A stretch of 64,000 bases of DNA from Microbacterium sp. MYb62 (GCF_002979475.1 NZ_PCOY01000007.1:106188-170187), one strand, 5' to 3'. Positions 7,438-17,240 are shown, counted from the stretch's first letter. Made by a program: numbers and translations. Notes: generated from the letters alone by a model not told the origin.

Positions 7438-8334
7438 TCAGTACCAATTCATCGCCTGAGAATGCGACCACGCGCTGCACGGCGTGCCGTACACCGACGA
7501 GATGTATCCCAGGCCCCAGGCGATCTGCGTGGCCGCGTTGGTCTGCCAGTCACCGCCGGCGGACGCCATCTTCCCACCGGGGAGCGCCTGCGGGATCCCC
7601 GTCGCCCCGCTCGGGTTGTACGCCTGGTAGTTCCAGCCGGATTCCTTGGTCCACAGCGAGCTCAGGCAAGAGAACTGATCCTCACCCCAGCCGTACGTGC
7701 TCGACATGATCTGTCGGGCAGAGGCCTTGGCGCCCTCGGGGGTGTTGGCAGCGGCCAGGGCGGCTGCCGCCTGTTCCGCCGCTGCCGCCTCCGCCGCCGC
7801 CTGCTCCGCGGCGACTCTGGCCGCCTCCTCCGCAGCCCGCTTCTCCTGCGCGGCCGTGAGCGCTCCCTGGAGCACCTCCGTGCTCGCGACGACCCTCGCC
7901 GTCTCCGCATCCGCCTTGTCGGCGAGGACGCCCACGAGAAGCACCGGCATCACGTCGCTGTCATCGAGCTTCTCGATGTCGCGCTCGAGTTCGGAGGTGT
8001 CGACCGATGTCCGGGCGCCGACATCCAGACCGGATGCGACCACATCGGCGCGCAGCGCCTCCGCTTCCACGACGGCGCTCTTCGCGTCGTCGAGCGTCGC
8101 CGAGGCGTCTTCGGCGATCTGAGCCAACGGCTCCGTGCCGGCGACCGCGGGAGCCGCGACCGCGACTGCGGGGTTCACGGCCCCCGCCGCCGGGGTGGAC
8201 GCGAGGCCGACGCTGAGCGTGATGCCGACGAGCGTCGCCGCAGCGACACTGAGAACGGTCATGGGTCGATGGGCCGCGGAGCGAGCAGATGCCGCGGCCG
8301 AGGCGCGCCGAAGCGCACGGGTCTTCTGAAGCAT
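7438..8334 (-). CDS. Secreted lytic transglycosylase-like protein
   Basis: A 298-residue exported protein. A basic N-terminus precedes a hydrophobic segment (about 24-52) ending in an Ala-rich cleavage region. A helical Ala/Glu-rich stretch that probably forms a coiled coil covers about 140-195. A C-terminal lysozyme-like domain follows, with the putative catalytic E231 in WTKESGWNYQAYNPSGATG and two cysteines (C223 and C286). It probably cleaves or remodels peptidoglycan outside the cell. The frame is open to 8439, but ATG at 8334 puts the signal peptide at the N-terminus. The roughly 100 bases upstream are discussed separately. Confidence 0.8.
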   Translation of the reverse strand: MLQKTRALRRASAAASARSAAHRPMTVLSVAAATLVGITLSVGLASTPAAGAVNPAVAVAAPAVAGTEPLAQIAEDASATLDDAKSAVVEAEALRADVVASGLDVGARTSVDTSELERDIEKLDDSDVMPVLLVGVLADKADAETARVVASTEVLQGALTAAQEKRAAEEAARVAAEQAAAEAAAAEQAAAALAAANTPEGAKASARQIMSSTYGWGEDQFSCLSSLWTKESGWNYQAYNPSGATGIPQALPGGKMASAGGDWQTNAATQIAWGLGYISSVYGTPCSAWSHSQAMNWY

Positions 8335-8463
8335 TGGGTTCGACTTTCGGGTGGTCGTACGCCCTTGCAGGAGACTCATCGGGAGCTCGTCCCAGGCGCA
8401 AGTGAACGAGTCTGGACCATCAACCTGAGCGAAAACCATCCCTCACCTGGGATTTACATGAGA

Positions 8464-8504
8464 AGAGGGCCTCGCGCACGCCTTTCGGCGGTGCGGGGCC
8501 CTCT
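8464..8504 (-). terminator. Terminator of typA
   Basis: Long GC-rich hairpin with arms beginning AGAGGGCC and ending GGCCCTCT and a TTTC loop, 27 bases beyond the typA stop. Confidence 0.75.
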
Positions 8505-8530
8505 CACTCGGAGTGTCTTCGAGTGTGAAC

Positions 8531-10444
8531 TCAGACGCTGGCGTCCTGACGCTTCAGACGCGCGGTCTCGCGCGCACGGGTGTTCGCGTCGAGGTTCACC
8601 TTGCGGATGCGGACGACCTCGGGGGTCACCTCGACGCATTCGTCGTCGCGGGCGAACTCGAGGCTCTCCTCCAGCGTCAGCTGGCGCGGAGGCGTCATCG
8701 ACTCGAAGGTGTCGGAGCTCGCCGCACGCATGTTGGTGAGCTTCTTCTCCTTCGTGATGTTCACGTCCATGTCATCGGCACGGGAGTTCTCGCCGATGAC
8801 CATGCCCTCGTAGACCTCCTGCGTGGGCTGCACGAAGAACGACATGCGCTCCTGCAGGGCGATCATCGCGAACGGGGTGACGACACCCTGGCGGTCGGCG
8901 ACGATCGAGCCGTTCTGACGCGTCGTGATGGAACCGGCCCACGGCTCGTAGCCGTGGGAGATGGCGTTCGCGATGCCGGTGCCGCGCGTGGTGGTGAGGA
9001 ACTCGCTGCGGAAGCCGATCAGGCCACGCGACGGGACGACGAACTCCATGCGGACCCAGCCGGTGCCGTGGTTCGTCATGTTCTCCATGCGGCCCTTGCG
9101 GCCCGCCAGCAGCTGCGTGATCGCGCCGAGGTGCTCCTCCGGCGTGTCGATCGTGAGGTGCTCGAACGGCTCGTAGGTCTTGCCGTCGATCTTCTTCGTG
9201 ACCACCTGCGGCTTGCCGACGGTGAGCTCGAAGCCCTCACGGCGCATGTTCTCGACGAGGATGGCGAGGGCCAGCTCTCCGCGGCCCTGCACCTCCCAGG
9301 CATCCGGACGTCCGATGTCGACGACCTTCAGCGAGACGTTGCCGATGAGCTCCTTGTCGAGACGGTCCTTGACCATGCGAGCGGTGAGCTTGTGGCCCTT
9401 GACCTTGCCCATGAGCGGGGAGGTGTTGGTGCCGATCGTCATCGAGATGGCGGGATCGTCGACCGTGATGGCCGGCAGCGGACGCACATCCTCGGGGTCG
9501 GCGATGGTCTCGCCGATCGTGATGTTCTCGAACCCGGCGATGGCGACGATGTCGCCGGGGCCGGCGGAGTCGGCCGGGTAGCGCTCGAGCGCACGGGTCT
9601 TCAGGAGCTCGGTGATGCGCGCGTTCTGATGCGTGCCGTCGGCGCGGACCCAGGCCACGGTCTGGCCCTTCTTGAGCGTGCCGTTGAAGACGCGCAGCAG
9701 CGCGAGACGGCCGAGGAACGGGCTGGAGTCGAGGTTCGTGACCCAGGCCTGCAGCGGGTGCTCGTCGTCGTACGACGGCGCGGGAACGTGCTCGAGGATC
9801 GCCTCGAAGAGCGGCTCGAGGTCGTCGTTGTCGGGCAGCGATCCATCCGCGGGACGGTTCTGCGATGCGGCACCGGCACGACCGGAGGCGTAGACCACCG
9901 GCACGTCGAGCAGCGCGTCGACGTCGAGGTCGGGCACGTCGTCGACCAGGTCCGAGGCGAGACCGAGGAGCAGGTCATGCGCCTCTTCCTCGACCTCGGC
10001 GATGCGCGCGTCGGGGCGGTCGGTCTTGTTGACCAGGAGGATGACGGGGAGCTTCGACTCGAGTGCCTTGCGCAGCACGAAACGGGTCTGGGGCAGCGGG
10101 CCCTCACTCGCGTCGACGAGCAGCACGACGCCGTCGACCATGGAGAGGCCGCGCTCGACCTCACCACCGAAGTCGGCGTGGCCTGGGGTGTCGATCACGT
10201 TGATCGTGATCTCCTTGCCCTGGGCGTGCTTGCCCTTGTAGGTGATCGCCGTGTTCTTGGCGAGGATCGTGATGCCCTTCTCACGCTCCAGATCGTTCGA
10301 GTCCATGGCGCGCTCATCGACGTGGGCGTGTTCGCCGAAGGAACCCGTCTGACGCAGCATGGCGTCGACGAGAGTGGTCTTGCCGTGGTCGACGTGCGCG
10401 ACGATTGCGACGTTGCGGAGGTCAGAACGGAGGGCGTGCGCCAT
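8531..10444 (-). CDS. typA: Translational GTPase TypA/BipA
   Basis: A 637-residue ribosome-associated GTPase of the EF-G family. The G1 loop AHVDHGKTT is at 16-24, the switch region carries REKGITI, G3 DTPGHADF follows, and G4 is NKTD. The C-terminal half has the BipA-specific domain (region [20 protein letters not shown]). It acts in 50S assembly and in stress and cold growth. Length matches the family (about 600-640). It is monocistronic, with a terminator downstream and a divergent CPBP protease gene upstream. Confidence 0.95.
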   Translation of the reverse strand: MAHALRSDLRNVAIVAHVDHGKTTLVDAMLRQTGSFGEHAHVDERAMDSNDLEREKGITILAKNTAITYKGKHAQGKEITINVIDTPGHADFGGEVERGLSMVDGVVLLVDASEGPLPQTRFVLRKALESKLPVILLVNKTDRPDARIAEVEEEAHDLLLGLASDLVDDVPDLDVDALLDVPVVYASGRAGAASQNRPADGSLPDNDDLEPLFEAILEHVPAPSYDDEHPLQAWVTNLDSSPFLGRLALLRVFNGTLKKGQTVAWVRADGTHQNARITELLKTRALERYPADSAGPGDIVAIAGFENITIGETIADPEDVRPLPAITVDDPAISMTIGTNTSPLMGKVKGHKLTARMVKDRLDKELIGNVSLKVVDIGRPDAWEVQGRGELALAILVENMRREGFELTVGKPQVVTKKIDGKTYEPFEHLTIDTPEEHLGAITQLLAGRKGRMENMTNHGTGWVRMEFVVPSRGLIGFRSEFLTTTRGTGIANAISHGYEPWAGSITTRQNGSIVADRQGVVTPFAMIALQERMSFFVQPTQEVYEGMVIGENSRADDMDVNITKEKKLTNMRAASSDTFESMTPPRQLTLEESLEFARDDECVEVTPEVVRIRKVNLDANTRARETARLKRQDASV

Positions 10445-10532
10445 GCAGGTGTCCTAAAAGATGTGGGGTTTCGCCGGGAAGCCGACGTTCCAGGATAACG
10501 CAAGCTCAGGGCGTGTTCCTGAATACAGGTCG

Positions 10533-10538
10533 TAGCAT
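10533..10538 (+). promoter_or_regulatory. -10 element of a leaderless promoter (CPBP gene)
   Basis: TAGCAT, then 7 bases, then the GTG start at 10546. No Shine-Dalgarno is present. Confidence 0.45.
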
Positions 10539-10545
10539 CGAGATC

Positions 10546-11352
10546 GTGACACGACCGCAGGCCCACGGAGACCTTCCGGAACTCTCCCCCACGCCCTCCC
10601 GCGCGCGCCTCTGGTGGGAGATCTCGATCGTCCTGGCCCTCGGCCTCGGCCAGTCCGCCGTGTACGCGATCGTGCAGCTCGCCTACCGCCTGACCGACGA
10701 GACGCCGATCGCCGACCAGGTCGCGAAGCTCAATCCGTCCCGCAGCGACAGGGAGGTCTTCGACCTCGTGTATCAGGTACTGTCGATCGGATTCTCGCTC
10801 GTCCCGGTGCTGCTGGTGTGCTTCCTGCTCTGGCAGTCGCGTCGTCCGCACCTGGAGCGGCTGGGTCTGGACGGCACCGGGATCGGGAAGGATGCGGGTC
10901 GCGGGGTCCTCCTCGTGCTCGTGATCGGCGTCCCGGGCCTGGGGCTCTATCTCGCCGGGCGGGCGCTGGGGCTCACCGTCGCGATCGACCCCGCGGGGAT
11001 CGACGCCTACTGGTGGACCGTCCCGGTCCTGCTCCTGGCGGCGGCGCGCGCGTCGCTGCAGGAGGAGATCGTCGTGCTCGGATACCTCTTCACCCGGCTC
11101 AGGCAACTCGGCTGGAGCCCGTGGTCGATCATCCTCGGCACCTCGATCCTCCGCGCGAGCTACCACCTCTACCAGGGCTACCCCGCGTTCTTCGGGAACC
11201 TCGCGATGGGGCTGCTGTTCGGCTGGCTGTACCAGCGCACGGGACGGCTCATGCCGTTCCTCGTGGCGCATTTCCTGATCGACGCGGCCGCGTTCGTCGG
11301 CTACCCGTGGGCGGCCAGCATGTGGCCCGACCTGTTCGGGCTGCCCGGCTGA
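10546..11352 (+). CDS. CPBP-family intramembrane protease
   Basis: A 268-residue membrane protein with about seven or eight hydrophobic helices. Abi/CPBP motifs are present: the EE pair in SLQEEIVVLGYL (motif 1), the H in LRASYHLYQGYPAFF (motif 2) and FLVAHFLID (motif 3). These families include CAAX-type prenyl proteases and bacteriocin-immunity proteins; the substrate is unknown. GTG at 10546 is chosen because a TAGCAT -10 lies 7 bases upstream and because the longer open frame overlaps the typA 5' end. Confidence 0.85.
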   Translation: MTRPQAHGDLPELSPTPSRARLWWEISIVLALGLGQSAVYAIVQLAYRLTDETPIADQVAKLNPSRSDREVFDLVYQVLSIGFSLVPVLLVCFLLWQSRRPHLERLGLDGTGIGKDAGRGVLLVLVIGVPGLGLYLAGRALGLTVAIDPAGIDAYWWTVPVLLLAAARASLQEEIVVLGYLFTRLRQLGWSPWSIILGTSILRASYHLYQGYPAFFGNLAMGLLFGWLYQRTGRLMPFLVAHFLIDAAAFVGYPWAASMWPDLFGLPG

Positions 11353-11358
11353 GCAGGA

Positions 11359-11922
11359 TCAGCCCGCGTTCGCGACGAGGATGGCGATGACCGCCCACAC
11401 GACGATCACGCCCAGCGCGATCACGGCGGGACGATCCCAGCTGCGGCGGATCGGAGCATCGGCGGTGTCCGGCGCCGCCTGCCAGCGCTCCTCGATCTCG
11501 GTGAGAGCACGGATCCCCGCAGGCACCTTCTCTTCGCCGTCACTGCGTGAAGGCATCCGGATCGAGCCGGCTTTGGCGGGGCCGCCGTAGCAGGACAGGT
11601 CCTTTCCGTCATCGAGGGAGAACACCAGCTGCCAGCGCAGATCGACCGCGCGCACACGCTGCCATCCGAACTCGATCCGGCGCAGGGCGTTCTGCACCCG
11701 CACGCCGTCGTCGTCGACACGGATCGACGACGCGAAGGAGTTGACGTACACGATCCAGAGCACCAGCAGCACCCAGGGCGCCAGCAGCATCATCTGCCCC
11801 CACCCGGCGCGCACGACGGCGTCGCCCAGCAGGAACAGCGCGAGCAGCGTGCCGATCAACAGTGCGGCGGGGCCGGAGGGCGCACGGAATGTGCGCACGC
11901 CCTCCGACTGTTCGTCGGACAT
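11359..11922 (-). CDS. Membrane-anchored PH-domain protein
   Basis: A 187-residue protein. Two hydrophobic helices (about 18-60) are followed by a bacterial PH-like domain (IRVDDDGVRVQNALRRIEFGWQRVRAVDLRWQ), a soluble stretch and one C-terminal helix. Such proteins are common in actinobacteria, and their function is unknown. The start lies 5 bases after the stop of the ABC ATPase gene, so it is probably the last gene of that importer operon. GTG at 11925, directly before the ATG, is an alternative start. Confidence 0.75.
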   Translation of the reverse strand: MSDEQSEGVRTFRAPSGPAALLIGTLLALFLLGDAVVRAGWGQMMLLAPWVLLVLWIVYVNSFASSIRVDDDGVRVQNALRRIEFGWQRVRAVDLRWQLVFSLDDGKDLSCYGGPAKAGSIRMPSRSDGEEKVPAGIRALTEIEERWQAAPDTADAPIRRSWDRPAVIALGVIVVWAVIAILVANAG

Positions 11923-11927
11923 CACCG

Positions 11928-13652
11928 TCAGCGACCGCCGAGGGCGATCGATGCGCCGGGGATCGCCTGGAGCAGACGATCCGTGTACTCCTGCTGCGGG
12001 TTGGCGAAGATGTCGTCGACGGTGCCGTGCTCGACGACGCGCCCCTGCTCCATCACACAGACCCGGTCCGCGATCACACGCACGACTGCGAGGTCGTGCG
12101 TGATGAAGAGGTACGTCAGGTCGAGTTCGGACTGGAGCTCAGCGAGCAGGTTCAGCACCTGGGCCTGCACGAGCACGTCGAGCGCCGACACGGCCTCGTC
12201 GAGCACCACGATCTCCGGTTTGAGTGCCAGCGCCCTGGCGATCGCCACGCGCTGACGCTGACCCCCGGACAGCTCGTTCGGATACCGGTCGGCCACGCTC
12301 GAAGGGAGCGCCACCTGATCGAGCACCTCGAGCACCCGCTTCCGACGCGAGGCGGTGTCGCCGACGCCGTGCACGCGCAGCGGCTCCGCCACCGTGTTGC
12401 CGATGTTGTGCAGCGGATCCAGCGACCCGTAGGGGTCCTGGAACACGGGCTGCATCTCGCGGCGCAGCGCCTGCAGCTCGGACCGCGAGAGCGTGTCGGT
12501 GTCCCGACCGTTCACGAGGATCGAGCCCGACGTCTTGGTCTCCAGGCGCAGCAGCATCTTGGCCGCGGTCGACTTCCCGGATCCCGATTCGCCGACGATG
12601 GCCATCGTGGAGCCCTTGGGCACCTGGAAGGACATCTTGTCGACGGCCGTGAAGTCGCTGGAACGGAAGCCGCTCCCCCGGATCTTGTAGACCTTCGTGA
12701 CGTCACGGAACTCGATCACCGGCTCGGCGGGAACCACCTCGGTGTGCGCGATCGACGCGAGGTCGACCGTGCCCGTGGTCTCCGTGAGCACCTCGGCGAG
12801 CGGGTCCACATGACCGCTGACCGCGGTCTGGATGCGCTTCGACGCCAGGCTCGGCGCCGCTGCGACCAGTCGCTGCGTGTACGGGTGCTGCGGGTTCTGC
12901 AGGATCTCGAGCGCGGGGCCGGACTCCACGATGCGGCCTCGATGCATCACGACGAGGTTCTCCGCCCGTTCCGCGGCGAGCCCGAGGTCGTGGGTGATGA
13001 ACAGGACCGCGGTGTTGCGCTCCTTCGTGAGGGTGTCGAGGTGATCGAGGATCCGCTTCTGCACGGTGACGTCGAGCGCGCTGGTGGGCTCGTCGGCGAT
13101 GAGCAGCTTCGGATCGGAAGACAACCCGATGCCGATGAGCACGCGCTGGCGCATGCCTCCCGAGAACTCGTGCGGGAACTGACGCAGTCGTCGATCGGCG
13201 TCGGCGAGACCCGCTTCCTTCAGCACGGCGATCGCCCGCTTGCGCGCAGCCTTGCGTCCGTCGGCCTGCCCGTTGGCGAGGATCGTCTCCTCGACCTGGA
13301 AGCCGATGCGGTGCACGGGGTTGAGGCTGTTCATCGGGTCCTGGGGAACCAGGCCGATGAGGTTGCCCCGCACGTGCTCGATCTCGGAGCGCGTGAGCTT
13401 CGTCAGCTCGCGCCCTTCGAACTTCACGGCGCCGCCGGTGACCGTCCCGCTGCCGGGGAGCAGGTTGATGATCGCGTGCGCGGTCGTCGACTTGCCCGAA
13501 CCGGACTCGCCGACGATCGCCATGGTCTCGCCGGGGTAGATGTCGAAGCTCACGCCGCGCACCGCCGGCACGAAGCCGTCCTGCGTCTTGAACGCGACCT
13601 CCAGGTTCTCGATCGAGAGCAGGGGGACGTCAGGGGTGTAGTCGGCGGTCAT
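11928..13652 (-). CDS. Oligopeptide-type ABC importer, fused double ATPase (DppD-DppF type)
   Basis: A 574-residue protein with two complete nucleotide-binding domains. Each has Walker A GESGSGKST, signature (LSGGQ-type: FSGGMRQR and LSGGQRQR), Walker B and the oligopeptide-type end HPYTQRL or QEYTDRL. It energises uptake through the two permeases encoded upstream. Its ATG overlaps the permease stop in ATGA. The frame is open further upstream, but the earlier part is a shadow of the permease gene. The second importer in this window has the same two domains as separate genes. Confidence 0.92.
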   Translation of the reverse strand: MTADYTPDVPLLSIENLEVAFKTQDGFVPAVRGVSFDIYPGETMAIVGESGSGKSTTAHAIINLLPGSGTVTGGAVKFEGRELTKLTRSEIEHVRGNLIGLVPQDPMNSLNPVHRIGFQVEETILANGQADGRKAARKRAIAVLKEAGLADADRRLRQFPHEFSGGMRQRVLIGIGLSSDPKLLIADEPTSALDVTVQKRILDHLDTLTKERNTAVLFITHDLGLAAERAENLVVMHRGRIVESGPALEILQNPQHPYTQRLVAAAPSLASKRIQTAVSGHVDPLAEVLTETTGTVDLASIAHTEVVPAEPVIEFRDVTKVYKIRGSGFRSSDFTAVDKMSFQVPKGSTMAIVGESGSGKSTAAKMLLRLETKTSGSILVNGRDTDTLSRSELQALRREMQPVFQDPYGSLDPLHNIGNTVAEPLRVHGVGDTASRRKRVLEVLDQVALPSSVADRYPNELSGGQRQRVAIARALALKPEIVVLDEAVSALDVLVQAQVLNLLAELQSELDLTYLFITHDLAVVRVIADRVCVMEQGRVVEHGTVDDIFANPQQEYTDRLLQAIPGASIALGGR

Positions 13653-14602
13653 CGCAGTGCCCTCGCCTTCGGGTCGAGTGCGTCTCGCACCGTCTCGCCG
13701 AGCATGATGAACGACAGCACGGTGAGCGAGAGAGCGATCGACGGATAGATCAGCGGCATGGGGTCGGTGCGCAGGCGCTGCTGCGCCTGCGCGATGTCGT
13801 TGCCCCAGGAGATGAACTCCGGGGGCAGTCCGACGCCCAGGAAGGACAGCGTGGCCTCCGCGGTGATCGCCGCGGCGAGACCCACCGTGCTGAGCACGAT
13901 CACCGGGGCGATCGAGTTCGGCATGACGTGCGAGAACATCGTCCGCACCCGGGAGACCCCGAGCGCCTCGGATGCCATCACGAAGTCGGCGGAGCGTACC
14001 CGCAGGATCTCGGCCCTCAGGATGCGGGCCACAGCCGGCCACCCGAAGAAGCCGATCGCCAGCGAGACCACGAGGATGTTCCGGTTGTCCAGGAACATCG
14101 ACATGATGACGACCGCGGCGAGCACGTAGGGGATCGCGAAGAACATGTCGCCGATGCGCATCAGCAGCGAGTCGATCCAGCCGCCGAAGAATCCGGCGAA
14201 TGCACCGATCACGATGCCCATGATCGCGATGATGATCGTCACGAGGATGCCGACCGAGAGCGAGGTACCCGCGCCGTGCACGACACGGGAGTACACGTCG
14301 CAGCCCTGGAAGGTGTACCCGAAGGGGTGTCCTTCCGAAGGACCGTCGTTCGAGAACTTCAGTTCGCAGGCGAACGGATCGACCGGAGCGAACAGATCGG
14401 GGAACGCAGCCACGACGACCAGGATCACCACGAAGGCACCAGCGGTCCAGAACATCCAGCGACCGCGGAGGTCGCGCCACGCGTCGAGCCACAGGTTGCT
14501 CTTGCGCTCGCTGACGCGGACGGCGTCGACGGCTCCGAGACCGACTTCGTCGGACTCGGCCACATAATGCGCCATACGGCGGACGGAAGGCTTATCGGAC
14601 AT
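13649..14602 (-). CDS. Oligopeptide-type ABC importer permease (DppC type)
   Basis: A 317-residue inner-membrane permease. The N-terminal cytosolic stretch is followed by one helix and the OppC N-terminal region (HPFGYTFQGCDVYSRVVHGAG). The binding-protein-dependent permease domain then has the EAA loop (VMASEALGVSRVRTMFSHVMPNSIAP). It pairs with the DppB-type permease, whose 3' end it overlaps by 11 bases. ATG at 14602 is used because the preceding 8 codons lie inside the upstream gene and the product then starts normally. Confidence 0.92.
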   Translation of the reverse strand: MSDKPSVRRMAHYVAESDEVGLGAVDAVRVSERKSNLWLDAWRDLRGRWMFWTAGAFVVILVVVAAFPDLFAPVDPFACELKFSNDGPSEGHPFGYTFQGCDVYSRVVHGAGTSLSVGILVTIIIAIMGIVIGAFAGFFGGWIDSLLMRIGDMFFAIPYVLAAVVIMSMFLDNRNILVVSLAIGFFGWPAVARILRAEILRVRSADFVMASEALGVSRVRTMFSHVMPNSIAPVIVLSTVGLAAAITAEATLSFLGVGLPPEFISWGNDIAQAQQRLRTDPMPLIYPSIALSLTVLSFIMLGETVRDALDPKARALR

Positions 14603-15521
14603 AGCGGATCCTCGGGTCGAGCACACCGTAGAGCAGATCGATGAACAGGTTGACCAGGACGTAGATCACGACGAGAACGGTCACGATCGAGACGATCTCC
14701 GGGCCGTCGTGCTGGTTGATGGCCTTGAAGAGCTCGTTACCGATACCGGGCACGTTGAACACGCCCTCGGTGACGGTGGCGCCGACGATCAGGATGCCGA
14801 AGTCGGCAGCGAGGTTCGTCGTCACGGGAATGAGCGAGTTGCGCAGCACGTGCACGGGGATGACGCGCCGTGTGGGAAGCCCCTTGCCGAACGCCATCCG
14901 CACGAAGTCCTGCTGGCGCGTCTCGATGACCGAGTTGCGCGTGAGGCGGACGACGTAGGCGAAGTTCAGGGCAGCGAGGACGATCGCCGGGAGTATCAGG
15001 TCCGACCATGGTGCGCCTCTGCCGACCGTGGGTCGGAACAGATGCAGCTCGATGGCGAGGAAGTACTGCGCGATGAAGGCGAGGACGAACACCGGGATCG
15101 AGATGAGCACGAGGCTCACCAGCATCGACGCGTGGTCGAACAGACTGTTCTTGCGCAGACCGGAGATGAGGCCGACCACGACGCCGAAGAGCAGCTGGAT
15201 GATGATCGCGAGCAGCGCGAGACGCAGCGTCACCGGGAACTTCGCGGCGAGGATCTCGTTGACGCTCTGACCTCGGAAGGTCGTTCCCAGGTCGCCCCGG
15301 AACAGATCGCCGAGGTAGATCAGGTAGCGCGTGAAGAACGGCTGGTCCAGGTGGTACTGCGCCTGCAAGGCCGCGTACTGCGCGTCGGTCGGCGTCTTGT
15401 CGCCGAACAGAGCGAGGATCGGGTCGCCAGGGAGGAGGAAGACCATCGAGAAGATCAGGAAGGTCGCCCCGAGGAAGACGGGTATCGCCTGAAGCAGGCG
15501 ACGAATGATGTAGGCAGTCAT
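14592..15521 (-). CDS. Oligopeptide-type ABC importer permease (DppB type)
   Basis: A 309-residue six-helix permease starting MTAYIIRRLLQAIPVFLGATFLIFSM, the standard DppB/OppB beginning. The EAA loop is at RMAFGKGLPTRRVIPVHVLRNSLIP. It forms the translocation channel with the DppC-type protein. It is separated from the binding-protein gene by 78 bases that hold a strong hairpin, which may lower permease expression relative to the binding protein. Confidence 0.92.
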   Translation of the reverse strand: MTAYIIRRLLQAIPVFLGATFLIFSMVFLLPGDPILALFGDKTPTDAQYAALQAQYHLDQPFFTRYLIYLGDLFRGDLGTTFRGQSVNEILAAKFPVTLRLALLAIIIQLLFGVVVGLISGLRKNSLFDHASMLVSLVLISIPVFVLAFIAQYFLAIELHLFRPTVGRGAPWSDLILPAIVLAALNFAYVVRLTRNSVIETRQQDFVRMAFGKGLPTRRVIPVHVLRNSLIPVTTNLAADFGILIVGATVTEGVFNVPGIGNELFKAINQHDGPEIVSIVTVLVVIYVLVNLFIDLLYGVLDPRIRYVR

Positions 15522-15531
15522 AGCGTGAACC

Positions 15532-15582
15532 GAACCGCGCCGTGCGGGGCGACGCATGAGCATCGCCCCGCACGGCGGGTTC
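15532..15582 (-). terminator. Hairpin between binding-protein and permease genes, possible attenuator
   Basis: Thirteen-base perfect arms CCGTGCGGGGCGA (15540-15552) and its complement (15563-15575), extendable by GAACC/GGTTC to 15532-15582. There is no U-run. Partial termination or 3'-end protection of the binding-protein mRNA is plausible. Confidence 0.6.
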
Positions 15583-15599
15583 AGATCAGAGCGGGAGTG

Positions 15600-17240
15600 T
15601 TACTCGCCGGCCTTGCTGATCTCGTACACGATCGGCCAGCTGTCCCAGCCGTACTCGACGTTGTCGACGAGCGTGGAGAAACCGGCGTTGGTCGAGCGGT
15701 ACCAGAGCGGCAGGACGGGCAGGTCCGCGAACAGGACCTCCTGCGCCTGCTCGAAGAGCTTGTTGCCCTCCTCGACCGACGGAGCCGTTGCGCCCTCCTG
15801 CACGAGCTTGTCGTACTCGGGGTTCGCGTAGTCGCCGTCGTTCGAGCCGGCACCGGTGATGAACAGCGCACCCAGGATGTTGTACGCACCCGGGTAGTCG
15901 AACTGCCAGCCCGAACGCGTCGCCGCGTTCAGCGTGCGGTTCTTGATCTCCTCGCGGAGCGTCGCCAGGTCGGGGAAGGACTGACCTGCGGCGTCGATGC
16001 CCAGCGTGTTCTTGATCTGGTTCGAGACTGCGTCGACCCATGCCTGGTGTCCGCCGTCGGCGTTGTACGCGATGGTGAACGTGCCGCTCCACGGCGCGAT
16101 GGCGTCGGCTTGGGCCCACAGATCCTTCGCCTTGGCGGCGTCGGCGTGCGTGACCTCGGAACCGGCGATCTCGTCGTTCCAGCCCGCGATGACCGGCGAG
16201 GTGTAGTCGACGGCCGGCGTGCGCGTGCCCTCGAAGATCACATCTGTGATCTCTTCACGGTCGATCGCGTAGGAGATGGCCTGACGGCGCAGGTTGCCCT
16301 CTTCGTCGTTGCCGAAGTGGGCGAGGCGCGCCGGGATGGTCAGGCCTTCCCAGATCGCGGCCGGCTGGTCGACGGCACGGTCGCCCAGGTCGTCCTTGTA
16401 CGTGGCCAGAGCCGTCGGCGGCACGCCGGGGTTGAGCACGTCGAGGTTGTCCGAGAGCAGGTCGGTGTACGCGGCCTCGGCGGTAGCGTAGCTGACGAGG
16501 TCGACTCCGCCGTTCTGTGCCTTGCGCGGACCGTCGTAGTTCTTGTTCGGGAGAAGCGAGATCACGGAGTCGTGCTCCCACTTGTCGAGCACGTACGGGC
16601 CGTTGCCCACGGGGGCCTGACCGAACGCGTCGGGGTCCTCGAAGAACGACTCGGGCAGCGGAGCGAACACCTGGTAGCCGAGCGTGGTCGGGAAGTCCGA
16701 CTGCGGAGCAGCGAGCTCGACGGTGAAGGTCGTGTCATCGACGACCTCGAGGGCGAGGGAGTCCTCGACCACGATGGAGCCGTCTTCGCCACCGTCGTTG
16801 TACCCGGCGAAGTTCGCGAACCACCACTGGTTCTCGAACGAGGCATCCGACGCGGCGTACTGCCACGCGTCGACGAAGGACTCAGCGGTCACGGGGGTGT
16901 CGTCGCTGAACTTCTCCCCCTCCTTGATCTTGATGGTCCAGTTCTGGTTGTCGTCCGACTCGATCGACTCGGCGAGCTCGTTGGCGAGAGCGCCATCAGC
17001 TTCGTAGTAGACGAGACCGGCGAAGATGTTCTGCAGAACGAGTCCGCCACCGACCTCGTTGGTCACGGCCGGGAGGAGCGGGTTCTGGGGCTCGTTGCTC
17101 TGAACCGTGACGATTCCGGTCGACGCTTCGCCGCCTTCTTCGCCGCTGCCGTTGTCGCCGCCGGATGCGCAGCCGGCGAGAGCGATCGCGCCGACGGCGA
17201 GCAGAGCGGTGCCCGCGAGGGCAGTCCTGTTTCTTTTCAC
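15600..17240 (-). CDS. Oligopeptide-type ABC importer, lipoprotein substrate-binding protein
   Basis: A 546-residue family 5 extracellular solute-binding protein. Signal peptide with lipobox LAGC at about residues 21-24, then a Gly/Glu/Ser-rich linker. The body has typical OppA/DppA phrases (LAESIESDDNQNWTIKIKEG, PVGNGPYVLDKWEHD). It captures oligopeptides outside the membrane for the permeases encoded downstream. GTG at 17240 is chosen because AGGAGGA lies 8 bases upstream and it gives a normal lipoprotein N-terminus. Ligand class is inferred from the family. Confidence 0.92.
   Translation of the reverse strand: MKRNRTALAGTALLAVGAIALAGCASGGDNGSGEEGGEASTGIVTVQSNEPQNPLLPAVTNEVGGGLVLQNIFAGLVYYEADGALANELAESIESDDNQNWTIKIKEGEKFSDDTPVTAESFVDAWQYAASDASFENQWWFANFAGYNDGGEDGSIVVEDSLALEVVDDTTFTVELAAPQSDFPTTLGYQVFAPLPESFFEDPDAFGQAPVGNGPYVLDKWEHDSVISLLPNKNYDGPRKAQNGGVDLVSYATAEAAYTDLLSDNLDVLNPGVPPTALATYKDDLGDRAVDQPAAIWEGLTIPARLAHFGNDEEGNLRRQAISYAIDREEITDVIFEGTRTPAVDYTSPVIAGWNDEIAGSEVTHADAAKAKDLWAQADAIAPWSGTFTIAYNADGGHQAWVDAVSNQIKNTLGIDAAGQSFPDLATLREEIKNRTLNAATRSGWQFDYPGAYNILGALFITGAGSNDGDYANPEYDKLVQEGATAPSVEEGNKLFEQAQEVLFADLPVLPLWYRSTNAGFSTLVDNVEYGWDSWPIVYEISKAGE

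Noticed and set aside
8335..8460. Upstream region of the lytic transglycosylase considered as a cyclic-di-AMP riboswitch
   Set aside because: I could not find the conserved sequence blocks of that class; kept only as a possible structured leader.
10405..10545. N-terminal extension of the CPBP protease frame back to 10405
   Set aside because: It overlaps the typA 5' region, is Arg/Cys/Gly-rich without structure, and the GTG at 10546 has a well-placed -10.
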